From an uncultured bacterium (GTDB taxonomy: Bacteria; Actinomycetota; Coriobacteriia; Coriobacteriales; Coriobacteriaceae), in assembly GCA_958349055.1 (NCBI GenBank), contig CATWBO010000015.1, positions 1-50,341 of the forward strand: 50,341 bases of DNA, in the 5' to 3' direction. The position numbers and the translations under genes were made by a program. Below, in pieces: positions 19,116-28,111 of this stretch. How positions within the stretch are numbered: the first letter of the stretch is position 1; every line of letters starts with the position of its first letter. The notes beneath the pieces were generated by a model that saw nothing but the letters and a program-made list of their open reading frames with translations, made no database searches and had not been told where the DNA came from.

Positions 19116-20761
19116 CGCCGATCACCCTCGCGCGACCAGGGAAGGCGGATACGCGGGCGTTCGGTGCGCGTTGCACGGTCGGCGACCATATCGCTCCAAG
19201 GGCCGACGGCGCACCCCAGTTCCACGAGCATCTCGCGCGTGGCCTCGCGCACGCTAGTCGCAAAAGCGCTGGTCTGCCCCACTGCCTCGTCAGCGCGGCC
19301 AAACGCCATGAGCGCGGCCAAGTCCTGACCGCCATCGGCAATGCGGATCTTGGAACTCAGCGCGCAGGCGATCTCAAAGCGCATGGCAACGTCCTCGTCG
19401 GCGCCGCGCGCACCAAACCGGTTGAACACGGCGCTCATGCGCGTGCGTGGCACGCCCACACGGCTCGCCAGTTCAATGACACGCGAAGCGGATGTCGCGG
19501 ACGATACCGCCGCATCGCCTACGACCAGGCAACGGTCGCTCGCCGCCACCGCGGCGGCCACGGCATCGCCCCAAAAGACCGAGGTGTCGGCAAAGACCAC
19601 GTCGGATTCGCGGCGCAAAACGTCGAGCAGCAGCTCCACCGGGCGCGCCATGAGCTCGGCCTTCTCGGGGGCCGCGACAGGTCCCCAGAGTGTGACGCCC
19701 GGCGCCACGCGCATCGACGCGGCCACGATATCCGACTCGGCAAGCACACCCGCCGCCGACGGCTCGATAAGCGTCGCCATATCGTGCGGGGCATCGGCGC
19801 CCAACAGGTCGTAAAGGTTTCCAAACATCAGGTCCAAGTCGAGCACGGCGGCACGCAGGCCCAGCAGCGACGCCGCATGCGCCATGGCGGCAACGATCGT
19901 CGACTTGCCGCAGCCACCCGAACCCGAGACGGCGCAGATGACCGGCGCCCGATGCGACGGACCCAAAGCATCCGCCGCCGGCGCGGGGGCTGACGGCGCA
20001 GGAACCGGCGACGCGGGCGCGGACGACAACATCCCCGTCTCCCCCGCCGCGGTCACGCTCTGAGCCCAAGCCGGCATGACAGGCTGCCCGGGCTGCGGTT
20101 CCGCGGCCGAAGACGCAGCGGCACATGCCTCGTCGCACCCGGCAAAGCCCTCGACCTCGTCGAGCTCATCGGCCAGATTCACGCCGTGAACGTATCCCAT
20201 ATCTTCAGCCGGAACGTCCTCGCCATACGGCACCGGCTCTCCGGCATCATCGTATGCAAGGGGGTCCCGGGGACGCCGACCATGCTCGGCTTCCGCTTTT
20301 CCATAATCATCAACACGCGGGCCTCTTGTAGCGCGAGGCGCCCCGGGTTCCCTATCAACAAAAGCATCGGGCTCAATCGCCATGCACCGGTTAGAATCAA
20401 CCGTTCCCTCGCCCGCGCACCCGTTGCCGCATATGCTGCGCGCAGCGATAACCTCGGTCGCCCCCGCGCGAAACAGCCCCTCGATATCCGCAGGGTCGAG
20501 CGCCTCTATCAGTACGACCACGCGGCTCACACGGCCCTCGGCCGTCAGGCGCGCAACGGTCTTTCGCACGTCTTCGGCATCGAACAGCGATGCCGCGATG
20601 ATAGCCGCCCCGCGACGCGAAGGAAACGCTCGCGCCATGGATACCAGCCCGTCCAGGTCGCCTACGCGAAGCACCTGCGCGCCCGCATCGCGGCCCTCGA
20701 CTTCCTGCTGCAGCAGCCTGTAATCGCCGCACGCGCAGCACGCAAGCCAGATCGCCTTCAT
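19112..20761 (-). CDS. tadZ: TadZ/CpaE-like ATPase with REC-like N-terminus
   Basis: This 549-residue protein has an N-terminal receiver-like domain (residues 1-about 105, with FPSRRGAAIIAASLF and VVVLIEALDPADIEGLFRAGATEVI). A long acidic and Pro/Ala-rich linker (about 115-275) follows, then a MinD/ParA-type ATPase domain with the deviant Walker A SGSGGCGKSTIVAAMAHA and the LDLDLMFGNLYDLL segment. TadZ proteins position the Tad machine at the membrane or pole. The ATG at 20761 overlaps the cpaB stop (TGATG). Upstream in-frame sequence belongs to cpaB. Confidence 0.87.
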
Positions 20762-21420
20762 CACTCGTCGCCTCCGCTCCTTTTGCCGCGTGCCGTGGCG
20801 GGAATCGTCAAACTGACCGTCCCCTTGCCCGAGGCTCCCAGCAATTCCTTGACATCTTCGGGGTCGGCTGCCAGCGTCACCCACTCGATCTTGCCTTCGC
20901 GCGTGGCGCCGGCCTCTTCGCTGGTATCGATCACACGCGCACCGCACAGCCGGTCGGTCACGCCATCTTTTTGCACGTACACGTCCACATAGCTGCCCAC
21001 GCCCGTGGCGCCGCCGACCGAGTGCTCGGCATCGACCGCCACCGAAACGGCAACCTTGCCCTTAGGCACCTCGAGCTTGTGGCTCTCGGCCTTGGTGTAG
21101 ACATCGCAAATCACGGCGTTTTTGGGAATGCGCGAGGTCGTCACGTCGCCGCGCACCTGACGCAGCTCGGTCACCGCATCACGCGGCAACAAGCTCGCCA
21201 GCCATTCCTGGGTTATGACATTGGTTTCGTCGAGGGTCTCGCCCTCGTCGATATCGCGCGCCGCGACACACACTTCGACGCGGTCGCCGCCATATTTTGC
21301 CAAGGTCTCGGCCTGGGCTTGCTCGGCTTGCGAGCGGATCGACGAGCCGTAGACCATGCAGAGCGCCGCGGCAAGCACGCCCGCGACCAGACTGATGGCG
21401 ATGCGCTTGCTCTTGTTCAC
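20761..21420 (-). CDS. cpaB: CpaB/RcpC-like pilus-assembly protein with SAF domain
   Basis: This 219-residue protein has an N-terminal membrane anchor (RIAISLVAGVLAAALCMVYG) and a SAF domain (VEVCVAARDIDEGETLDETNVITQEWL, continuing to IPKNAVICDV). The later RcpC/CpaB domain is visible from GKVAVSVAVDAEHSVGGATGVGSYVDVYV. The preferred start is GTG at 21420, eight bases after AAAGGAG; the in-frame ATG at 21435 overlaps that site. It heads the Tad operon. Without an outer membrane, its role may be in the cell wall or platform rather than with a secretin. Confidence 0.85.
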   Translation of the reverse strand: MNKSKRIAISLVAGVLAAALCMVYGSSIRSQAEQAQAETLAKYGGDRVEVCVAARDIDEGETLDETNVITQEWLASLLPRDAVTELRQVRGDVTTSRIPKNAVICDVYTKAESHKLEVPKGKVAVSVAVDAEHSVGGATGVGSYVDVYVQKDGVTDRLCGARVIDTSEEAGATREGKIEWVTLAADPEDVKELLGASGKGTVSLTIPATARGKRSGGDE

Positions 21421-21531
21421 GGCCGCTCCTTTCATGGCGGTGCCGGGCAAATGCCCGTACCACCATTGTCTGGGCGGTCAGAGTGCAAAGCGGCGCAATC
21501 GCGATCTTGGTTTTCGATGTCAAACCAATCG

Positions 21532-21551
21532 CTGACCAAAAGCTGACCAGC
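21532..21551. promoter_or_regulatory. Tandem GCTGACCA repeats upstream of the Tad operon
   Basis: GCTGACCA occurs twice 12 bp apart, about 110-130 bp upstream of cpaB, beside a TTGACA on the minus strand. This is a possible operator; the -10 is not clear. Confidence 0.3.
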
Positions 21552-21625
21552 CCGTCAAGCTCGTGGCAAGGTTTTGGTCGGCACGTCAGCAAACTGCATG
21601 TTTCGAGGCTTTTCCGCAGCAAAAA

Positions 21626-21655
21626 AGCCGTCTCCCGAACAGTTGGGAGACGGCT
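21626..21655 (-). terminator. Terminator after rsgA
   Basis: The 11-bp stem AGCCGTCTCCC/GGGAGACGGCT is followed by TTTTTT on the minus strand. Confidence 0.85.
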
Positions 21656-21672
21656 GTCATAGGAAAAATCAA

Positions 21673-22857
21673 TTACAGATGGACATCGGGATCGAGCATT
21701 TGAGCACTCACGCGCATGGATGACGCCAGGTTTTGGAACGTTTCCAGACGCAGGCTATCGATCTGCCCGGCGTCCTCGGCCTTGCGAACGGCGCAACCCG
21801 GCTCATGGGTATGCGTGCAATCGCCAAACCGGCACGCGCGCGATGCCTCGACAATCTCGGGGAAGGCGCGGGCCAGTCCCCGCTCGTGACCCACGAGCGG
21901 TAGGCTGCGCAGGCCCGGGGCATCGGCGATCACGCCGGCGTCGCCCGGCAGCGTCACCATCACGCGCGCGACGGTAGTGTGACGGCCCTGGTCGTCGCGT
22001 TCGCGCACACCGCCGGTCGCCAACGTATCGTGGCCCAGCAGTGCATTGAGCAGCGTCGACTTGCCGGCACCCGACTCGCCCAGAATCATGGCGCAGCTCC
22101 CGGCGGGCACGCAGGCACGGACCTCGTCCAGGCCGCGGCCCTCGGCAGAGGACGTCACGATCACGCGCACGTCCGGACCCACCAGGCGGCGCACGCGGTC
22201 CAGATCGCGCTCGAGCTCCTCGGCATCGCAGCGGTCAGCTTTGGTGAGTACCACCACCGGTTCGGCATCGCAGTCGAGCGCCAACACCAGCGAGCGCGCC
22301 ACGCGGTCGAGCAGCACCTCGCCGGCACCGAGCGCCTGCACGATCAGCACGCTATCTACGTTGGAGCAGAGCACCTGACGCTCGCCACGGGCACGGCCAC
22401 GCCAACGCTCAAAGCTCGTACGGCGCGGCAGCACACACTCGATCACGCCCATGTCGTGCCCGGGCGCACGGCGCACCGCCACGCGGTCGCCCACGGCCGG
22501 CAACAGGACCTCGTCCTCACCGCGCGACTTGGCAAATCCTACGGCGTGCTCGGCGCGGAACGTATCAGTGACAGTCGCCACCAGCGGAAACCCGCGGTCC
22601 AGGCGCACCACGGCGCCCAACTGCATCTGCTCGGGTTCCTCGGCTTGCGCGCAAAAATCGGCAAATGCTGTCTGCTGAGCCGCATCGACCGGCAGATCGT
22701 CGAACGCCGGAACGTCCTGCAGCGCGTCGAGTCCCGGCACGCTTGCCAGCAGTTCCTCGGCAGACGCGGGAGCTTCGGTCGCAAGCTTCCGACGACGATC
22801 GCGTTTGGCACGTGCCCCCGTCGTCTTTTTCTTCGCTTTTGCCTTAGCCTTGCCCAC
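21673..22857 (-). CDS. rsgA: Ribosome small-subunit-dependent GTPase A
   Basis: This 394-residue circularly permuted GTPase acts in late 30S maturation. G4 (VVLTKAD) comes first, then G1 (LGESGAGKSTLLNALLG), then G3 (DAPG). The C-terminal zinc knuckle is CRFGDCTHTHEPGC. The start chosen is GTG at 22857 with GGGAGGC upstream; the in-frame region before it is not conserved and contains the ATPase terminator. The N-terminus has an unusual Lys/Ala-rich basic tail (KAKAKAKKKTTGARAKRDRRRK) that may contact rRNA. It is separate from the ATPase upstream because a terminator intervenes. Confidence 0.93.
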   Translation of the reverse strand: MGKAKAKAKKKTTGARAKRDRRRKLATEAPASAEELLASVPGLDALQDVPAFDDLPVDAAQQTAFADFCAQAEEPEQMQLGAVVRLDRGFPLVATVTDTFRAEHAVGFAKSRGEDEVLLPAVGDRVAVRRAPGHDMGVIECVLPRRTSFERWRGRARGERQVLCSNVDSVLIVQALGAGEVLLDRVARSLVLALDCDAEPVVVLTKADRCDAEELERDLDRVRRLVGPDVRVIVTSSAEGRGLDEVRACVPAGSCAMILGESGAGKSTLLNALLGHDTLATGGVRERDDQGRHTTVARVMVTLPGDAGVIADAPGLRSLPLVGHERGLARAFPEIVEASRACRFGDCTHTHEPGCAVRKAEDAGQIDSLRLETFQNLASSMRVSAQMLDPDVHL

Positions 22858-22910
22858 AAGCGCCTCCCAGCACCCAACCACACAACTGAGCAGGTATTTT
22901 AAATCAAAAA

Positions 22911-22939
22911 GAGCTGGCCGGGCAAAGCCCGACCAGCTC
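22911..22939 (-). terminator. Terminator of the cation ATPase transcript
   Basis: The 13-bp stem GAGCTGGTCGGGC/GCCCGGCCAGCTC (one wobble) is followed by TTTTTG on the minus strand. Confidence 0.85.
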
Positions 22940-22993
22940 ACATACTTTCCCTCAGCCCTTTTCATCCGCGCGAGAGAAGTCAGCAACGTTACC

Positions 22994-23098
22994 GCAGGGC
23001 CCGCCTGCCGGGAGGGGTTTCCAAAGGGCACATCCCGCAGCCGCAAAGCGGCGAGGACGTGCCCGTGGAAACCCCGCAGGCGGTCGGGCCCGGACAGG
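22994..23098 (-). repeat. Long imperfect hairpin element after the ATPase stop
   Basis: About 100 nt fold on themselves: GGGCCCG, CGCCTGC, GGTTTCC and GGGCACGTCC pair with matching segments around a central GCCGC-TTT-GCGGC. It starts four bases past the stop codon with ACCTGTCC. A similar element follows pheS. Confidence 0.7.
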
Positions 23099-23102
23099 TA
23101 CG

Positions 23103-25784
23103 TTACTCTTTCTCGACCGCGCGCATGATCGCCTTGTAGATCTCCATCAGCGGGATGATCAGGAAGGCCAGGCCCAGCGCGGCGATAACGCCCTTAAGCT
23201 CAAGCGTCACAGGGCCAAAGAACATCTCGGCAAGCGTCGGCTGCACGGTCACGATCACCGTCAGCACCAGCGCCAGCGCGGCCGAAGCCCACAGCCATTT
23301 GTTCTGCTTCTTCATGGTGAACAGCGACGCGCGGCGGCTGCGCATGTTGAAGCAGTGGAAGATCTCGACCATGTTGAGCGTGATGAAAGCCATCATCACG
23401 CCTTCCTCGTCGGCGTTGCCGGCGATCATATCGGAGATGTGGATGTAGCCCATGTCAAAGTACACGCCCACAAAGAAGCTCGCCAGCACCAGCACGGTGA
23501 TGATCAAGCCCTGGACCACGCAGTCCAGGCCCATATGTCCGGCAAAGACGCCGTCCTTGGCGTTGCGCGGCTTGCGCTTCATGATGTCGCCTTCGGCGTC
23601 CTCCATCCCTAACGCGAGCGCGGGGAAGCAGTCGGTGACCAGGTTCACCCACAGCAGCTGCACCGGCTGGAAGATGGTAAAGCCGATGAGCGTGGCGATG
23701 AACACCGAGAAGACCTCGGCAAGGTTGGCCGAAAGCAGGAACTGAATGACCTTGCGGATGTTGTCGTAGATGCGACGGCCCTCTTCGCAGGCACCGATGA
23801 TGGTGGCGAAGTTGTCGTCGGCAAGCACCATGTCGGCGACGTTCTTGGTGACGTCGGTGCCGGTGATGCCCATACCGACGCCGATGTCGGCGCGCTTGAT
23901 GGACGGGGCGTCGTTGACGCCGTCGCCCGTCATGGCCACGATCTGGTCACGCGACTTCCAGGCCTCGACGATGCGGGTCTTGTGCTCGGGCTGGACGCGG
24001 GCGTACACGCCGTAATCCTCGATGTGCGCGTCGAGCTCCTCGTCGCTCATACGATCGAGGTCGGCACCGGTGATGGCCTGGCTGCGATCGGCGACGATGC
24101 CCAGCTGCTTGGCGATGGCCACGGCGGTGTCGATGTGGTCGCCCGTGATCATGACGGTGCGGATACCGGCGTCGTGCGCCTCGCGGATGGCGTCGGCGAC
24201 CTCGGGGCGGACCGGGTCAATCATGCCGGACAGGCCGCAAAAGACCAGGTCGTGCTCGAGCGCGGCGGGACTGCAGTCGGCCGGGACCTCGGTGTAGGTG
24301 CGGCTCGCCAGCGCCAGCACGCGCAGGGCCTCGTCGGCCATGGCCTTGTTGGCGGCCACGAGCTCGGCACGACGCTCCTCGGTCAGCGGGACGACCTTAT
24401 CGCCCTCGTAGATGTGGGTGCACAGGCCGATCACCACGTCGGGCGCGCCCTTGGTGTACTGCTCGTACTCGCCGTCCAGGGTCTCGACGACCACGGACAT
24501 CATCTTGCGGCCCGAGTCGAACGGGGCCTCGCCCACGCGCGGGTGCTCGGCGGTCAGGCCGGTGAGGCCCGCCTTGCCGGCGTCGTTGACGAGCGCGCAC
24601 TCAGTCGGCTCGCCCACGGCCTCGCCCAGCTCCTCGTCCCACTGGGCGTCGGAGCACAGGGCCATGCCGGCCAGGAACTTCTCCTTAGGTGCGGCAAGCT
24701 CGTGCTTGACGACGGTCATCTTGTTCTGGGTAAGGGTGCCGGTCTTGTCAGAGCAGATGGTCTGCGTGCAGCCAAGGGTCTCGACGGCGGAAAGCTTGCG
24801 GATGATCGCCTGGCGCTTGGCCATCTTGGTCACGCCGAGCGAAAGCACGATGGTCACGACGGCGACCAGGCCCTCAGGGATGGCGGCGACGGCAAGCGAA
24901 ACGGCGACCATAAAGGTGTCGAGCAGGGCGGTCGGGTCGGAGAGGACATTGCCCACGCCGTGGCGGAGAATGTCGACGCCAAAGATCACGACGCAGATGA
25001 CGATCACCATGATGGTGAGGATGCGGCTGAGCTCGGCAAGCTTCACCTGCAGCGGCGTGAGCTCTTCCTTGGCCTCGGCCAGGGCGCCGGCGATCTTACC
25101 CATCTCGGTGTTCATGCCGGTGCCGACCACGACGGCGCGGCCGCGGCCGTATACCACGGTGGAACCCATGTAGCACATGTTCTTGCGGTCGCCGAGCGGC
25201 ACGTCATCGGTGCCCGCGGCAAGCTCAATCACATCGGCGTGCTTCTCTACGGGCACCGACTCGCCGGTGAGTGCGGCCTCTTCGATCTTCATCGTGGCGC
25301 TCTCGAGCACACGGCAGTCGGCCGGGACGGAATCGCCCGCCTCGAGCATGATAACGTCGCCGGGCACGAGCTCAGCGCTCGGTAGGTGCACGAGCTTGCC
25401 GTCGCGCAAAACCTTGGACTGCGCCGCGCTCATCTCCTGCAGGGCCTCGAGGGCCTCCTCGCTCTTGGCCTCCTGGACCACGCCCAGCACCGAGTTGACG
25501 ATAACGACGAACATGATGATGGCGACATCGGCAAAGTCGGGCTCGCCCTTGACCATGCCTGTAAGCGCGCTGATGACGGCAGCCACGATCAGCATGATGA
25601 CCATGGGGTCGGCCATCTGCTCAAAGAAGCGCTTCCACAACGGCGTCTTCTCGGCTTCCTCAAGCTTGTTAGGGCCTGTCTTGGCAAGGCGCGACGACGC
25701 CTCGTCGTTGCTCAGGCCGAGGTTCTCATCGACACCCTGGTCGCTGAGCACCTCCGCCGCGGCGGACAGGTATTCCTTTTGCAT
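23103..25784 (-). CDS. P2A-type (SERCA-like) cation-transporting ATPase
   Basis: This 893-residue P-type ATPase has the phosphorylation motif DKTGTLTQN (D346), the TGES actuator motif (LTGESVPVE) and the M4 ion-site sequence AVAAIPEGL. The M6 site LLWVNLVTD retains the N..T-D ligands of calcium-site II, favouring Ca2+ or Mn2+ efflux. About ten membrane helices are visible, and length matches bacterial P2A pumps. AGGAGGGG precedes the ATG at 25784 but lies inside a predicted leader stem (25790-25890), so translation is probably regulated by RNA structure. It is monocistronic between that leader and a strong terminator. Confidence 0.92.
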   Translation of the reverse strand: MQKEYLSAAAEVLSDQGVDENLGLSNDEASSRLAKTGPNKLEEAEKTPLWKRFFEQMADPMVIMLIVAAVISALTGMVKGEPDFADVAIIMFVVIVNSVLGVVQEAKSEEALEALQEMSAAQSKVLRDGKLVHLPSAELVPGDVIMLEAGDSVPADCRVLESATMKIEEAALTGESVPVEKHADVIELAAGTDDVPLGDRKNMCYMGSTVVYGRGRAVVVGTGMNTEMGKIAGALAEAKEELTPLQVKLAELSRILTIMVIVICVVIFGVDILRHGVGNVLSDPTALLDTFMVAVSLAVAAIPEGLVAVVTIVLSLGVTKMAKRQAIIRKLSAVETLGCTQTICSDKTGTLTQNKMTVVKHELAAPKEKFLAGMALCSDAQWDEELGEAVGEPTECALVNDAGKAGLTGLTAEHPRVGEAPFDSGRKMMSVVVETLDGEYEQYTKGAPDVVIGLCTHIYEGDKVVPLTEERRAELVAANKAMADEALRVLALASRTYTEVPADCSPAALEHDLVFCGLSGMIDPVRPEVADAIREAHDAGIRTVMITGDHIDTAVAIAKQLGIVADRSQAITGADLDRMSDEELDAHIEDYGVYARVQPEHKTRIVEAWKSRDQIVAMTGDGVNDAPSIKRADIGVGMGITGTDVTKNVADMVLADDNFATIIGACEEGRRIYDNIRKVIQFLLSANLAEVFSVFIATLIGFTIFQPVQLLWVNLVTDCFPALALGMEDAEGDIMKRKPRNAKDGVFAGHMGLDCVVQGLIITVLVLASFFVGVYFDMGYIHISDMIAGNADEEGVMMAFITLNMVEIFHCFNMRSRRASLFTMKKQNKWLWASAALALVLTVIVTVQPTLAEMFFGPVTLELKGVIAALGLAFLIIPLMEIYKAIMRAVEKE

Positions 25785-25789
25785 ATAGA

Positions 25790-25890
25790 GTCCCCTCCTG
25801 GGATTCGGGCCACTCAGCAGATTGATGCCCGATCATAATTCCCAGGAGAAGGGCAAGGGCTCATCAAGGCTGCCGTGCTGAGCGGCAGTT
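25790..25890 (-). promoter_or_regulatory. Structured leader RNA over the ATPase ribosome-binding site
   Basis: The hairpin CTGCCG-CTCAGCA-CGGCAG (25888-25870) has a 7-nt loop complementary to TGCTGAG (25819-25813). CTCCTGGGA (25848-25840) pairs with TCCCAGGAG (25803-25795), which overlaps the AGGAGGGG site, and is extended by TCGGGC/GCCCGA. An alternative stem pairs TTGATGAGCCC (25867-25857) with GGGCATCAA (25830-25822). I do not match it to a known riboswitch class. Confidence 0.6.
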
Positions 25891-25936
25891 GATAGTGGAG
25901 CTATGGTACCCCAAGGCGGTGCTTTTAGCCAAAACA

Positions 25937-25948
25937 TTCCAATTGGAA
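25937..25948. promoter_or_regulatory. Palindrome TTCCAATTGGAA upstream of the ATPase
   Basis: This 12-bp perfect palindrome lies just upstream of a weak minus-strand promoter (TTGGCT, 18 nt, TACCAT). It is a possible operator; no regulator was identified. Confidence 0.35.
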
Positions 25949-25990
25949 ACACGGTCCGGGTACAACGATGCAGACGGTGTGATGCTCAAA

Positions 25991-26077
25991 GTTGGTAAAA
26001 CGTTTTTTCTACGGCTCATCGCCTAACTGAAATATCTCCCAGATAGCAGCGGTAAGACCGCTTGGTAAAACTTTTTC
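25991..26077 (+). repeat. Two TTGGTAAAAC(G)TTTTT direct repeats upstream of pyk
   Basis: TTGGTAAAACGTTTTTT (starting about 25992) and TTGGTAAAACTTTTTCG (starting about 26061) lie about 70 bp apart. A small hairpin AGCGGT-AAG-ACCGCT precedes the second. These may be operator or leader elements of pyk. Confidence 0.5.
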
Positions 26078-26157
26078 GTTTAGCCTTTTTGGAGTAAAAA
26101 ATGAACTTATCAATCGGCGTACGGTCGATTTTTAGGGGTATTCGGTCGGCAATTCGT

Positions 26158-26163
26158 TATAAT
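26158..26163 (+). promoter_or_regulatory. pyk -10 element
   Basis: TATAAT lies 64 bp before the pyk start. No good -35 is seen at 16-18 bp. Confidence 0.5.
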
Positions 26164-26226
26164 CTTCTCGGTTTTATTTCTTATGGTTTATCTATCAGCG
26201 CAAGACGATGTCAGATGGAGGTCTGA

Positions 26227-27687
26227 ATGTACAAGCGCACCAAGATTGTATGCACCATGGGTCCCGCCTGCGATAGCGACGAGACCATCCGCGAGATGAT
26301 CAAGGCGGGCATGAACGTCGCCCGTTTTAACTTCTCGCACGGCTCCTACGACGAGCACCACGGTCGCATCGAGCGCGTCCGTCGTATTTCCAAGGAGCTC
26401 GGTCTGCCCGTCGGCATCCTGCTCGACACCAAGGGCCCCGAGGTCCGCACCGGCCTTCTGGTCGATGGCAAGAAGGTTGCCGTCAAGACCGGCGATAAGA
26501 TCGTCGTCACTGCTCAGCCCACGTCCGAGGATTTCCACGGCACCGCTGAGCACATCTCCCTCGACTACCTGGCTCTGCCCTCCGAGGTCGAGAAGGGCTC
26601 CCTTATCCTGATCGATGACGGCCTGGTTGCCCTCGAGGTCGAGTCCGTCAGCGGCCAGGACATGACCTGCGTCGTTAAGAACGACGGCCTGATCGGCGAG
26701 CGCAAGGGCGTCAACATGCCCAACGTCAACATCTCGCTGCCCGCCATCACCGAGCGCGATCGTCAGGACATCCTCTTTGGCCTGACCGAGAACATCGACT
26801 ACATCGCCGCTTCCTTCATCCGTGACGGCGAGTCCGTCCGCGGCATCCGCGAGCTTTGCCGCGAGAACGGTGGCGAGCACGTGACGATCTTCCCGAAGAT
26901 CGAGTGCGCCCTGGGCGTCGAGAACTTTGACGAGATCCTCGAGGCTTCCGACGGCATCATGGTCGCCCGTGGCGACCTGGGCATCGAGATCAAGCCCGAG
27001 CTCGTTCCCCACATCCAGAAGGAGATCATCGCCAAGTGCAACGCGGCTTACAAGCCCGTCATCACCGCTACGCAGATGCTCGACTCCATGCAGCAGAACC
27101 CGCGCCCGACGCGCGCCGAGGTTGCCGACGTTGCTAACGCCATCTACGACGGCACCGACGCCGTTATGCTCTCTGGCGAGTCCGCTGCCGGTAAGTACCC
27201 GGTCGAGGCCGTCAAGATGCAGGCCAGCATCGCTCTCGAGACCGAGAAGTACCTCCCGGCCCACGCTCCGCTCGAGGTTCCGGCCGATGCTCACGGCACC
27301 CGCGTCGTCAACAACGTTGTGGGTATGTCCGCTGTGAACATGGCCACCACCGTTGGCGCCAAGTGCATCACCGTGCCGACGACCACCGGTCGTACCGCTC
27401 GCCTGATCTCGCACTTCCGTCCCAACATGCCGATCTGCGCGTTCTCCCGCCACGAGTGGGCCGTCCAGCAGATGATCATGTACTGGGGCGTTATCCCGCA
27501 TCAGGCCGAGATTACCCAGGGCACCGTCAACGGCACGATTGTCAAGGCGATCGAGACCGCTAAGGAGCTCGGCTACGTCGAGGCCGGCGATCTGACCGTC
27601 GCCACCGCCGGCGATCCCCGCATGAGCGTCCAGCTCGAGGACAAGGTCTCCTCGACCAACGTCGCTTACGTCGCTCAGGTGCGCTAA
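26227..27687 (+). CDS. pyk: Pyruvate kinase
   Basis: This 486-residue enzyme converts phosphoenolpyruvate and ADP to pyruvate and ATP in glycolysis. Motifs are KIVCTMGPACDSDETI at the N-terminus, FNFSHG, LLDTKGPEVRTG, the active-site stretch FPKIECALGVENFDEI, GDLGIEI and SGESAAGKYPVEAV. The C-terminal regulatory domain ends at NVAYVAQVR, with no extra PEP-utiliser domain. GGAGG precedes the ATG. The codons are strongly biased to C/G-ending forms, as expected for a highly expressed gene. A strong terminator follows, so it is monocistronic. Confidence 0.97.
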   Translation: MYKRTKIVCTMGPACDSDETIREMIKAGMNVARFNFSHGSYDEHHGRIERVRRISKELGLPVGILLDTKGPEVRTGLLVDGKKVAVKTGDKIVVTAQPTSEDFHGTAEHISLDYLALPSEVEKGSLILIDDGLVALEVESVSGQDMTCVVKNDGLIGERKGVNMPNVNISLPAITERDRQDILFGLTENIDYIAASFIRDGESVRGIRELCRENGGEHVTIFPKIECALGVENFDEILEASDGIMVARGDLGIEIKPELVPHIQKEIIAKCNAAYKPVITATQMLDSMQQNPRPTRAEVADVANAIYDGTDAVMLSGESAAGKYPVEAVKMQASIALETEKYLPAHAPLEVPADAHGTRVVNNVVGMSAVNMATTVGAKCITVPTTTGRTARLISHFRPNMPICAFSRHEWAVQQMIMYWGVIPHQAEITQGTVNGTIVKAIETAKELGYVEAGDLTVATAGDPRMSVQLEDKVSSTNVAYVAQVR

Positions 27688-27718
27688 ATCACACTTTCAA
27701 GCACACTTGCATTGCAAA

Positions 27719-27747
27719 GGGCCCGGAAGGCTTTGCCTTCCGGGCCC
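27719..27747 (+). terminator. Terminator after pyk
   Basis: The 12-bp stem GGGCCCGGAAGG/CCTTCCGGGCCC is followed by a TTTTT run. Confidence 0.9.
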
Positions 27748-27930
27748 TTTTTCTGTATGCCGATGCCGGGGCACGGCAAAACACGCGCCCATTTCTTTAC
27801 CAAAAGCACGAAATCCGCCCTTTAAGGCCCAGAACTAGGACTCCTGGCTCCAAAAGTGTTCGCCCGGCGGCAAGCCCACACCCCAGCAGAACTGCTAAAT
27901 CGTTTTAGCAAGGTCAAAATCAGCCACGTT

Positions 27931-28058
27931 TTCGGAAGTATGCGGCAAATTCTGGGACCTCCGAGCACTCCCCGTTTTTCCGCAACAAAATGCCTGATAA
28001 ACTAGCCTCAAAAGCCAGGTCTGCTCACAGGGTTCAGATTTTGCCGCATACTTCCGAA
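27931..28058. repeat. 19-bp inverted repeat upstream of the nuclease-like gene
   Basis: TTCGGAAGTATGCGGCAAA (27931-27949) is the exact reverse complement of 28040-28058. The second arm abuts TTGACA (28059-28064), the likely -35 of the gene starting at 28112. The rest of 27760-28100 shows no coding signal. Confidence 0.8.
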
Positions 28059-28111
28059 TTGACACTGGCACTCCTTAATCCATAGGCACGTTTTTCAGCT
28101 AGGAGGGCATC

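Noticed and set aside
25790..25890. A yybP-ykoY (manganese) riboswitch before the ATPase
   Set aside because: The conserved GGGGAGUA loop and the rest of the consensus are not found, although the downstream gene type would fit.
26188..27501. A 437-residue minus-strand open frame
   Set aside because: It is the antisense shadow of pyruvate kinase, with high Gly/Asp/Val content typical of such shadows.
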